Position numbers and translations under genes: made by a program
Notes under the pieces: generated by a model
What the model was told of the DNA's origin: nothing
The model's input: the letters and a program-made list of their open reading frames with translations, nothing else
Database searches by the model: none
Shown here: piece after piece, positions 47,901 to 59,900 of the stretch
Numbering within the stretch: the first letter of the stretch is position 1
Layout of the letters: each line of letters starts with the position of its first letter
From: Diphasiastrum complanatum
Taxonomy: Eukaryota > Streptophyta > Lycopodiopsida > Lycopodiales > Lycopodiaceae
NCBI GenBank assembly: GCA_029204225.1
Contig: CM055111.1
Location: forward strand, 44,061,815 to 44,125,814
Reading direction: 5' to 3'
DNA length: 64,000 bases

Positions 47901-50900
47901 AAACGGGCAACTATGTATTGCACACATGATGTTTTTAACCTTTTAGCTCCGAAACTTTTTTACCATATCTACTTCTCCTTTTGTGAGACCATCAATGCCT
48001 ATGTATTGTTCTTTATTATGATTATCATGGAATTATACACTTCCTGAATAAGGAGTGAGGCTAAAGCAGGTGAAAGAACATCAGTAGCATGAATCAAGAG
48101 TTCGGACTCTAGGTCCTCGATATCCTGACCACGAAGGGTCTTCATTTTCTCAATGGCAAAAGAGACCATAGCAGGGGTGAAAAAGGAGAAAGTGGAAGGA
48201 CGAGGAGATATAACAATCGGATCAGTGGGAAAGGTATAAAGTGATGTGTCCAACAACATAAATCTCTCAACACTGGAGGTGGAGCACGGGGAATAAACTC
48301 ACACCAAAAAGCACCAGATGAGGAACTATAGAGAAGATCCACAAGGCGTTTCCGTTCAAAAGTTTCGTATATGCGTTTTTTACAATGACAAGTATAGCAA
48401 TATAGGCATCTGAGATGACGAAGATGGAGTTGTTTGCATATATCATCATACCAAGGCTGGGGATGACAAAGCTTTGGGTACGTGGATTTTCTACGATGTT
48501 TGGATGGGAAGGCCATAGAAGCGACAATATGAAGAGCTGTAGTAAGGAAGTAGCATATGGAAAATTTTTAAGTATGAAGGAGAGAGCATCTTGGTAAAGA
48601 TGAGTGTAAGCATTATTAAAAGTGTAAATACGGGTGCGTTCCATATAAGAAGGATTAGATGGAGAGAGATCTAGAAAGGGTATAAGAGATGGTGACCCCA
48701 TGAAATAATCCACAACACTGCCCACCACTGTGAGGGTGGCCTTGATAGTCTCCAAAGCTCGGCCAATAGGATAAACCATTAAAAATGGCAAGCTCATGGG
48801 CCTCACCCAATAGTGAGAGTGAAATCTACAATTCTATAGAAATACAATCATAAAATTCAGCCAAAAGTACAGCCAAAAATGGAGAAAAACAGATTGCAAA
48901 AACTACTACTAACTAAAAATGGAAGGAAAACAAAAAGATTCTTATAACTTCATTATAGCTCCAAATCAAAAAATCTCAGTACCTCCAAGAAGCTAAACAA
49001 AAGATCTAGTGATCTACAACATGAATTCACACAAAAAATGAAGATTAAATGGTCAAAAATTGAATCAGAACATGCTGGAAATTGAAAAATCAAGAAACTC
49101 TACCAAATTTAACAAAATCCACCGGGCCACCATCATCAGCAAATATCCTGTCAATCCCCATATCCATATTATCCATGGCATCTATCCTCAAAGGGTCATC
49201 GGTGATCTTATGAAACTGTCTGTCTAGAGGAGGTCTTGGCGTTGAAGTCTCCCGCCAAAAATATATAACCACGCTTAGAATAAAGAAGATTATCTGAAGA
49301 GAGATCAACATATGGGGGACCTGTACTATCAACAAAAGCAAAAGACACCGGAGGAAAATAACAAATTGCTAGATAGAAATCCCTGTCAAGCCCAATGCTC
49401 TGACCAAGAAGTTGAAGCCACAGATAGCATGCATGCTCATCCTGTTGAAACAGATCAATGATAGGCTGTAATGAGTCCCTATATAAGCATGCTACCCCAC
49501 CAGAACCTTTGCCCCCATAGATCTAGTCTCTGAGCAAAAAATGGAAACCCATCTGAAGCTGCCCTGAAACTCCGGTAGTCCCCTATACTAACTCTCATGA
49601 GTCTCTGTGCAATGAAGTTTGCTAAATCTCTTGATGCTGATGAAGAATGAATGCCATTACAGTGCCCTTCCTAGGCACAAGAGGTAGATGGACCTTGATC
49701 CAAATATCGAATATGACCATCTTGATAAACAGCAAAACGTCCTAATGTTTCCTGAAAAATCTTCACGCGTTCCTGAACTTGGATATGAGTAAGATCCTCA
49801 TCCAAGAAAATCAGTGTGCCCTTTAGTTTAGGCTTGAGTCTTAATATTTTGGTTCTTTCTTCTTTTGATTTGAAACAAATAATGAGAGTGGAATGGTTCG
49901 CCATGCCTTATCCAATCCATCGGTATTGAATCTAAAAAGGACTTTGCCTCTTTTTCAGCATCTTGAGAGTCAGGAACACCTCGAACTCGAACATTGAGAA
50001 CTTTGAAGTCACGTAATTTTTCTTCAAAGATGGTAGTTGAGATAACACTAGACATATGAGCAGCATTACCTTCCTCTTTTTGGAACAGCGAAGCCCAGGA
50101 TTTCGTAGCCTCCTTGTGTTCGCTCAAATGTCATTCCAGCTCATTGATTTTGTTTGTAACTAGGGATGGCATTACCTCCAAGGTCTGGATTTTCTGCTTG
50201 AGAACCCTGTTATCTTGATGTAACATCGTCATTGTCAACTTAAGTTGTCGTACTTTGAGTCTTAAGGTACTTGCAATCAAGCCTCAAACTTAAGTCTTGA
50301 CATGAGTGTCTTGTAATCATTAGACCTGATAACAGTTCACATTCTCAAACTGCTCTTTAGTGGCAAGCTAGGCTCTTTCATAAGTTATGTGGGCAAGAGC
50401 CCTGGCAACATATAGTGGCCATTCCTCATGAATTCTTAAGGCTGCACCTCCTCCTATGTAGATTCGTTGGTTGAGTACGGGCTGGTCCATCATAAACTTC
50501 CTGAATCTTTGGAACTGTTTCTTCTTCATAAATTGTTGGTAGTTGTGCTTGTTACTTCTAGCCATCCTACAGTTGAACTCGTGGTTCAATAAAAAACAAG
50601 GTTTGATACCTTAGAGACATAAAAATAGATCTTTCCTTCTAGTATCTCTGATTGAAAAATAGATTGACGCTTCTCAAAACTTACGTAGAAAGCCACAAAA
50701 AACCAACATGTAGTTTTGATTGAGCTTTCAATAGCCTTTGAGCAAATTACTTTTGAGTCTAGATTCTTTAATGATACGGGTGACTCCTATTTAAAATTTC
50801 AAGGGAAAATAGATTACAGATTTTATAGCCTTAAATCCATCTCCATGCTATGGTAGCTTTCTAGTCCCAATATAAAGAATAAAAAAATTGTTTCCATATT

Positions 50901-53900
50901 TTCTTGCCACTAGATCACAATGACTTTAAGAAGATGAAACAAGAAAGGCCTTGTCAATCGTGCTAAAGAGAGCTGAAATTAAATAATCATCTTACATCGG
51001 ACCTGAGGTGAAGTAACTGGGCTGGCAGCACATCCTCTGCTATTAAAAACAGTGGCATTCCACCCATGTTGCCTTGCTCGAACAAGAAAATGTCTTACAT
51101 AAGTGTCGCCACTTCCTCCTGTAAGACCTGGCTGTAAACCCCCACAATCAAAAAACCATACAAGGATGCACTCGTGCTATTAGACCTAAAGGTGCTTCCA
51201 AAGGTTCCAACATTTTATATACTTTGGGAAAATCATACTGAGATGATACTGAGATGCTGCGCCTACACCTTACAAAAAAAAAAGTATAACCAATGTCAAG
51301 TATAGTCAAACTAGTAACTACATAAAGCTTTTAGACCCAATCCAAGTCTACACAAGATATAACTTGTTTTAAAATCAGGGTTTAAAGCGAAAATGAATTA
51401 ATTTGCTACAAAATATACATACATATGAAAGTTTGAAACAGATTAGAAACCCAAAAGATTTGAATTATTATGGTCAAGAGTGATATACTATCAACTTACT
51501 CAATCCTAGTAGATTCAAATGACGTGCATTGATTAGAATTATGCTTGCACAATAGCTTCATCACATAGTTCCATAGTGTATGAAATCAGCACATACTAAA
51601 TGCCGTTCCATGCATGTCTTGTAAAAAAAATTAAAATTGTAAAATATTGCCAGAAGAATTTCTTTTTTTCAAATCCCAATAGGCCTAGAAATGCACTTGT
51701 AGCTGGAAAATCATAACTAAAAACAACCACCTGGGAAATCCATAGCTAAAAACGATTGCTTGATAACTTGTAGTAGATAATCGTGGTCAGAATAAGCGCT
51801 TGAAATCATAGCTAGGACATGATCAACTCTGGGAATGTGTTGTTGGAAAATCATAATCGAAACAATTCGTTGATCATAGCTGAGAAATGGTAGCTTGAAA
51901 CCTATACTTAAAACCGTAGCTTGAAACCCCTAGCTAAAACCGTAGCTTAAAATTCGTAGCCATAAAGTCAAAGCTAACCAAATTGAATTGTAGGGCTTCA
52001 TTCCATACATACAAAACAATACGTTCTGTACCTTTTGTTACTGAACGAGCTTCTATATAACTTCATCATATCATTCATAACATTATCATTTCAACCTAAA
52101 GTTTTGAAAAATAGATATAAAAACATGTAGCAAAGTGAACCACAATTCCAATGTTGAGACTAGGAGCGCCATTTAACGAATTCTACTCTGATGTTTTAAA
52201 ACAAGTTTACTAGATCGATTGTCGATGAGTTTCTTCGATTCATTTTAATCAAGGTCCAAGTAAGGTTCAGAGCATGGTGGTGGAGGAGGTACTGTAGGAG
52301 TTGAAGACAATCAAGAATACACTTGAAGGACAACTTGAGCTGTTCAATGTATTGGGACAATAAAATGAAATTCCATGGTAAACATGGCCCAAGAATTCAT
52401 GTTGAATATTCAATTCAACATTCTTCCCTCATTTTTACTTGCATTAAAGTAGACCCCATTGTGTGACAGAAGAGTCCTAGAAACTTCAAATGTTATTACG
52501 ATCATTGACTGATTGATTGTGAAGTGTTTGAAGTGAAATTGCTCTTGTAGTAGATAATTGTCAGCACTGGACTATTCTTGTGATCGTTGTTGTAGCTTAC
52601 TAGTTTGTTCTTGAAATTTCCACAGTAATTGCTGGAAATGTTGTTAAAGATGCACTGACTTGTCCAATTCCGATGTCAAATGATGTTGAGCTTCTTGTTC
52701 ACTTTGTTGCGCATTGTGCTGTTGAGTTTTTGAATAAAAAAAAATAGAAACCTATGTTCTGATTTTCAATGGAAAGTGAAAAAATTTGTTGTTAGAGTAC
52801 ATAATAGTGACAAACTAAATGGATCGAGGGGTGAAGCCGATAAGAGAATAATCAAGAAATGCAAGAATGTATAATCATCCAAAATTTGTTCAGTATCCCC
52901 AATAGGAGGAAGTGGAGCAATAGGTGTGTTATTGATATTCAAAGCAAGTCGAATACATGTTGTGTCAAAGATGAAATATGAACAAGAGCAACTTGAGCTT
53001 CGATAACCTCTTGAGGTAAAGGGATATTTAAAGCATAGGCAGGCTGTTAGGAGGCACATTGTCATCCCCAATGGCATGTACGTTGCCATGCCCTATGAGC
53101 ATGCAGAGATTGATGTGATTTGTAATTGAGGGACAGTGAAGAGATCCATTACCCACAGAAAGAATAGTGTGGTTGCTAATGGGCAACGTAAGATCGTGAA
53201 GGACAACTTGTGGGCAAAAAAACTGGCCATCGTGCAATATTTTTCAATGCTCAAGACCCAAAAGTACAATAAATGCAACTTCAGGTTTATATCTTCTAAA
53301 AGTCTCCCAAACAGAATGGCTTTGCATGCAACTTTCATAGTATCCTTGTATTCGGCATCCATAGAACTGAAAGCTCACAAAAGTTTAAGGTCTAAATTGA
53401 AGTTCTTTCAAGACAGTGAAAACTTGAATTCATCAAAGTATGTGAAGTCGCTGCAAAGTTCCTGCACTTCACCTAAAGCTTCAAACCTCACAAAAAATGG
53501 ATCAAGGCCATTTGTTCCAAGTTTCTAGTCAAGTTCTTGCTGAAATGTAAAGTCTGTATCCTGTCAAAATTGAAGAGTTGTGAAATTCTTTATTGTGTGT
53601 CAGATATAAGTATGTACTTCAGGCACTTTTGTGAAGGTCCAACCATTCAGTTTGGCGCCTTCAATCTAGAAGTCAGTATGTACTAGCAACGATTAGCAGT
53701 ACGCATTGATCTTTTTTAGTGGTTACCATTTAGTTAATAGCTAGAAGTTGGAACTTGGTGGTTTAGGGCTAGGGCTTTAAGCGTAGATACTAGGTTCTAG
53801 AAATTAGAATAGGACAAAGGGAGGGAGAGCTCAGAGAGAGAGAGAGAGAGAGAGAGCAGATTCAGGAGAGGCCACAGTTTTATGCAGGGTTGCAGCAGAG

Positions 53901-56900
53901 TGAAGCTAAATGGGCTATGGCCCTGGCTTTACTTCCTGCTCTTTAGTTTTTGTGATTGTGGATGTGTTTTACTCCCTTACTAAAATACAGAGAATCCATG
54001 CCTCTCTGATTCTGGCAGAAATCTGTCCAGCAGGATCAGAGAAGTAACAAAGCCTCTACGAAAAGCCTGTTCTCAAGATTCTCAAAAAGAAAAGTTCTGA
54101 ACTCCACAAGTTTTATTGGCTTCGAACCAAGATCAGTGTTAATTGCTGCAATTTTCTTACCATTGTTTCCTATAACAATGATATCATCCACATACAAGAT
54201 AATGAGAACAAAATCTGAAGCAACATGTTGAACATAAAGTGTAGATTCAGTTGGAGTATTCCTGAACCTTGGCTACAAAAGTGTGCAAGTATCTTTTGAT
54301 ACCAAACTCTAGGCACTTGCTTCAGCTCATAAAGCACCTTCTTAACAATGTTTCACTGAAACACGTTTCATTCAATGAAACTCCGTTTTGGAAAGTCTGT
54401 TTCAAACAGACCATTTGAAAGGGATTTTAAAATTAGAGGGGGAAAAAAAACCCTCCTTGTGTGTGTGTGTGTGTGTGTAAGTTGGGCATATAAAACTTTA
54501 GTCAGAACTCAGTAGGGAATAGCAGAACTATGAAAAAATTGTACACATGCATTGTGTGATGTATCTCAATGTGTCATTGAGTCCTCAGTCATCTAATTGT
54601 GTCGATTACCAATTGTTTACATTGTCATTGTATAAACCTATAATCACTTTCTAGACACTTAAATAACACTTGGTTTTCCTTTAACAAAAAGCTAGGATTA
54701 AAACAAAGAAAAAAACAAACAACTTAAAAACGTTTCGCCATTTCTTTCCCGGTGAAAAGGCTTTTTGGAAAGGTGCACGAAACATTGCTTCTTAACTACA
54801 CATACTTTATCTTCTTGACCTGCAAGGTTGCTGAATATAAACTTCTTCATGAAGCTCACCATTCAAGAATGCGGACTTGATGTCCAACTAACGGATACTC
54901 CATCCATTGTAGGCAGCCAAGGCTGTCACTATTTTAATCGTAGTCATCCTGGCAGTGGGTGCAACAGTTTCTTCATAATCAACTGCTTTTTGTTGAGCAT
55001 AACCTTTGGCTACAAGCCTTGCTTTGTACCATTCAATGGTACCAATATTGTATTTAATCTTGTGAACCCACTTAGTTCCAATAACATTTTTAGCCGGCAA
55101 AAGATCAACAAGATCCCAAATCATGTTCTTCAAGATGGAATCCTCATCCTGCGTGGCATCTTCCCAAAACTTAACTCTGGCCTGCTCATAAGCAACAGGT
55201 TCAGCCAAAAAATCAACATTAAAAGAAAGAGTATAATCTGAATATTCTGCTTTATTCACTGATTTAGATGCAGCCCTTGTTTTCCCTTCAAAAAGAACCT
55301 GCAATTTGTTGTCCTGCAAAGTACATAACAGCCATCCAGGGACTGTTTAGCCTCGTTTTCCACCTCTATTGACTGTCTAACAAACTTCAAATCTGGTTTC
55401 TGTGGTCCATAGGCTGATGCAGAGGCATAATAGGCTGTTCGGTGGGCTGAAGATGAGGTAAAACCTGAGAAGTATCTTGCTGGTTTGCATTTCCATCACT
55501 TGAAAGTGGCACAAACTCATGAAAAATATCAAAATCAGCATGTTGTAAATCATCCTTAGTTAAAGTAGAAGATGACTGAAAAGTCCTTTCAATGGAAGAA
55601 GGGTTTTCGACAAAAACAGCTCTCTACCTGTGATAATTTTGCTTGTGGACAGATTATACAACCGATATCCCTTAATTTCATTTGCTACTATAATCAACAA
55701 AAATCCATTTAACCCAATTGTCATTGAGCTTGGTCCCTAATTGTTGTGGAACAAAAGAATATGTCATGCAACCAAAGATCCTAATTAACAAATTCTAAAT
55801 CATATAGCTCCACAAAAGTAGTTAGTACCATCCAATCTATCTTTAATGAACAAGGCTCCAAGAGCTTCTGGACAAACAATCAGCAAATCATATGCCAAAT
55901 CAGTCTGACAACAAAGAGCTCATCCACTGATCTACCAAAGTGCTGAAATATGTCCAAAAAAGGCCAAACAAGCCCTAACTTCTCTAATAAGCCCTAACTG
56001 ACTCATCGGTCAATTACCTCATGGTCTCTTAATAACGAAGAATTGGGACCCACAAACTCTAAAAGACCCCGTGCATAGCATGTAAATGAACTGAGTAATA
56101 TACCAATGGTTACACAGATCTCAACCATAAAGGTCATAGTAACCTGAAGGTGTGTTTTATTTACAACTCCATTGATACAACTTCTAACAGAAACCTGAAC
56201 CCAATTAGATATGGTGAGCCTAGTGCACCATGTCTCTATCGTACACATGATTGCAAGTGTCACCAAAGTGTCAAATAGAAGCGCTTGGAACATCCTTTGG
56301 GTGCTTCCAAAAACAAAGCCTATCTTATTAACTAGGAAAGACTACCCCTTCCCTAATTGACCAATAGCTACATGCCTCATACTAAATATTGGCATAGTGA
56401 AATGACTTGGTCCTCATTACATTGAACTATAATCACCTTTTGTGCAACAAGATACTACTGAAACGCACAAGATAATTGAAAAAGCTTTCACTTTGTTGGT
56501 CTCTTTAAAGTGAAAAGGTAAACCCCAAGAAAGCACTACTACAAGTCTCCTCCCAACCAAAGTTGCATCAAAGTGAATGAGCAAAGCCTCTCCAAGACTC
56601 ACATATAAACTCCCTCAAGCACCCACTTTATCCTAGGACAACTTATAATGACATGTGGCACATTTTACTTAGGCACCACCCATTGCCACTTGGCAAGACC
56701 CTAACACATGCAAGTATGCATCGTAAAACTAATCTTGGAAATATACATCATGTACAAGAAAAGTCTTATAATGACATGTGGCACATTTTACTTAGGCACC
56801 ACCCATTGCCACTTGGCAAGACCCTAACACATGCAAGTACGCATCGTAAAACTAATCTTGGAAATATACATCATGTACAAGAACTTTTCATTGATGATAG

Positions 56901-59900
56901 ATCTGTTCTCATGGGTCATGATTGTAGGAAATCAAAGTGCCAAGATCCTTCTACCATTCAATCTCCATATACAAGAAGAAGAAGAAGAAGAAGAAGAGGA
57001 GGGAGAGGCTTAGGCGCCCTCAAGGAGAGAGAAAGTAGTAGCAATGCTTGAAAGGGAATGAATTACAAATGAACAATGAGTACATATAAATAGGCCTTTC
57101 AAGGACCTAGACTCTTCCAAACTCTAAGTTCTAGAACCTTCCAAAACCCACTGCTAATTATAGGGCACTCCCAAAAGTCAAGATAGGGTCCCTTAACATA
57201 ATTAGACTTTACTTGGACCCACGAGTTACCACTAGACCAAAATTGGGTCCAACTTAACTAAAACTATCTTAACATGGTCTAAATAATAAACCTATTCCAT
57301 GGTTACACAAGTCTCAACCTTTTGGGTCTATCATTTATTATTTTTAACACCCTCCTTAAATGATAATGTAAAAACATAACATGACATGAAATATGAAAAA
57401 TTGCAACAAAAATGCAAAGTGTTGCATGCTGCCCAAAACTCCTATGTAGCCAAAAAAGAAAAGATGTAGCTTGATGTCCAAGCTTAATGCCGCCAAAAAA
57501 CTTTTGCTTGTAGTAGTAAAAGAGTTTTTCAAGTCTCATCCCCACTCTTGATCATCAAAGGCACTTGAAGAATGAGTTTGAGACAATGAAAAAGGTGAAC
57601 CAACATCCTTGCTGCCCTGCAAAGTTGACTGTCCAACAGCCACATGATTTTCAGCTCTTGGCTGTCCAAAGTGTTCCAAAATTGGACCTTGCTGTCCAAA
57701 AATCTTCCGCAGGCTGTTCCCGAAGCATAAAAGGATGCGTAAGATGTAAAATAAGCTGAAAATGAACAATAGAACAATACCACCAGTTTGAACATAAAAA
57801 ACCAGCACCCAATCAAAAGAAGAAAGCTGATTTTTCTTACCATTATCTTCAATAGAAAAATCAGCAGCTTGTCACTTTGATTCGACGTATCAATAGACTT
57901 CAAAGAATGCTCAATTTTTCCAACTTTTTCCATAATATTATCTTGAAAAATTTGCTCATGAACCTTTTCACTTATGCTCCCATAAAATGCATCAACTTGC
58001 GGTGATTGATAATATGATTTCTCAGCCATATCAACATTTTCCCACAAGCTTGAATATTCAAACAATTGATCCCTTTGTTCTTCTACCATCAAAGTGGATG
58101 CCAGAAAACAAGATGAAGCTTCCTTCTTATATGTGTCCCTTGCAGTGCCCGTAGCAATAAACATCAAAGATTTAGAAGCATCTTTTACAAAACATCTTCC
58201 TTCCTTAAATTCAACAAGCAACCCTTGCTTGATGATTAGAAAAATAGAAAGTAGATTTCTCTTGATGCTAGGAACATAAAGAACATTCTTGACATACTTT
58301 TGATCTCCATTAGGCAAAACAAGAGCAATATCACCAATACCTTTAATCAAATGTGATGCGTCTCCTGCACATTGAACTTGGCTTCCATCATTAATTACCT
58401 TCAAGCTTGTGAAAACTTCACGTTGATAGGACATATGATCAGTGGCTCCACTATCCATGAACCACTCGAAACTTGGTTTCTTAGAAACCATAAAAGCATA
58501 ATGTTTATCAATAAGATTTGCTTGCTCCTCCACTTGTGGCTCCAAAGATGCTAAGGTGGCCGTCTTAGGTTCTTCATGATCTTCAGTAGATGCCTCTTTT
58601 CCTACAATATTTGATGGTATGTCCCTCTTTGTGACAATAGAAACATATCATCTTCCTTTTGAACTTTGAAAAGTTATCTTCACCTTCTTTAGAGGATGTA
58701 GAAGAAGAAATACCTTTTGACTTTCCCTTTGAGAAAAAAGCTTGATCTTGTGGCTCTTCAACCGCAAAATTGATTCAAGTTTGCTCTTCTCGTAGAAGTA
58801 GTCCAACAAGATCATCGAAAGATATTTTTGATCCTCTTAGAGAAATGCTCAAGCATGATATGAAAGGAAGATAAGTCATAGGAAGAGAATTGAGCGTAAT
58901 GGAGACAAATTGAGATTCATAAATGATCTCATCAATATAAAGAAGCTCTTCTCTAAGATCCTTGATCTTTGACAAATGATTAGTCATGACATCATCTTCA
59001 CGCATTTTCAAGAGAGTAAGTTGATTTCGTAGATAAACAACTCTTGAAATATTCTTTACTTGAAAAGTCTTCGCAAGAGTTTCCCAAGCACTCTTAGAAT
59101 TTTTGCAAGACCTAACATGAGCAAGGATAGTTCATTTTACCGATAATGCTATGATGGGTAATGCTTGTGCATCTCGTGGATCCCACTTCTTTTGCTCTTC
59201 GGAAGATGCTATGGTTGAAGATGTCGCCCCAGGTGTCAGAGTTGCAAAGGCTTCCAATCTTTCTTCTTCACCACAAACAATGTCCCACAATCCTTTTGCA
59301 ATGAGCAGATTTTTAATCATGAAGCACCAAAGGGAGTAATTAGTGCCATCCAACCTATCTTCATCAAACAAAGAACCATACAACTCTGTTTCTTTAGCCA
59401 TGAGGATCAGCCAACAAAAGATTTGCTTTTCAAATCCTAAATGTGCCCTAAAATACACAAAAACCAGCAAGTATCAAATCTGAAAAATCAGCACCGGAAT
59501 GTGTCGAATTTACACATTAGATGGATGTAGGAACTCGCCCTCCTACAAGCCTTGTGTGCTGAAAATTTCAGCCTGAAATTGCATTACAAACTCACAAAAC
59601 CAGCAAGCAAAGAATTAGGTTAGCCTCCAACAAAGCTTTTTCCGGAACCCGTCTTTCTTGCCAAAAAGTGTGAAGAATACACACACGGATAGGGCTGTTG
59701 CAAACACCCTACAAATGGTGATATGCTGTCCAATTTTCAGCCTCGGAATGTGATCGGATCATTACAAAAAATTAGCACCTTCCTGGAAACAAGCAAAAAG
59801 AAGCGGTTCTTCACTTTGTAAAATCAGCAAGGGTGCTGATTTTTCAGACAAATCAGAAGATAAAAATTGCTTGTAGATGGGCGCCCTCCTGCAAAGGAGC

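Larger units (their letters stand above)
54050..56189 (-). mobile_element. Ty1/copia remnant E6 in intron 1, carrying a hAT MITE
   Basis: On the minus strand a 5' LTR fragment (about 56189-56000, similar to the E3 LTR) is followed by a scrap of gag (DRLDGTNY, 55846-55817). Integrase end (IRIFGCMTYSFVPQQLGTKL), linker and RT (ARVKFWEDATQDE, GTKWVHKIKY, KARLVAKGYAQQKAVDYEET) follow. After the MITE comes VLYELKQVPRVWYQK and a broken active-site region. Primer site, most of gag, protease, integrase core, RNase H and 3' LTR are missing. Confidence 0.82.

Noticed and set aside
53136-53528. 130-codon plus-strand ORF in intron 1
   Set aside because: No family motif, Ser/Lys-rich low-information composition; a faint copia RNase H likeness on the other strand was also too weak to call.
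54346-54787. Mutator-type element with 9-bp target duplication
   Set aside because: If the terminal C is counted in the duplication it becomes 9 bp, but then the inverted repeats lose their matching terminal C/G; the 8-bp, YARNG-ended hAT reading is cleaner.
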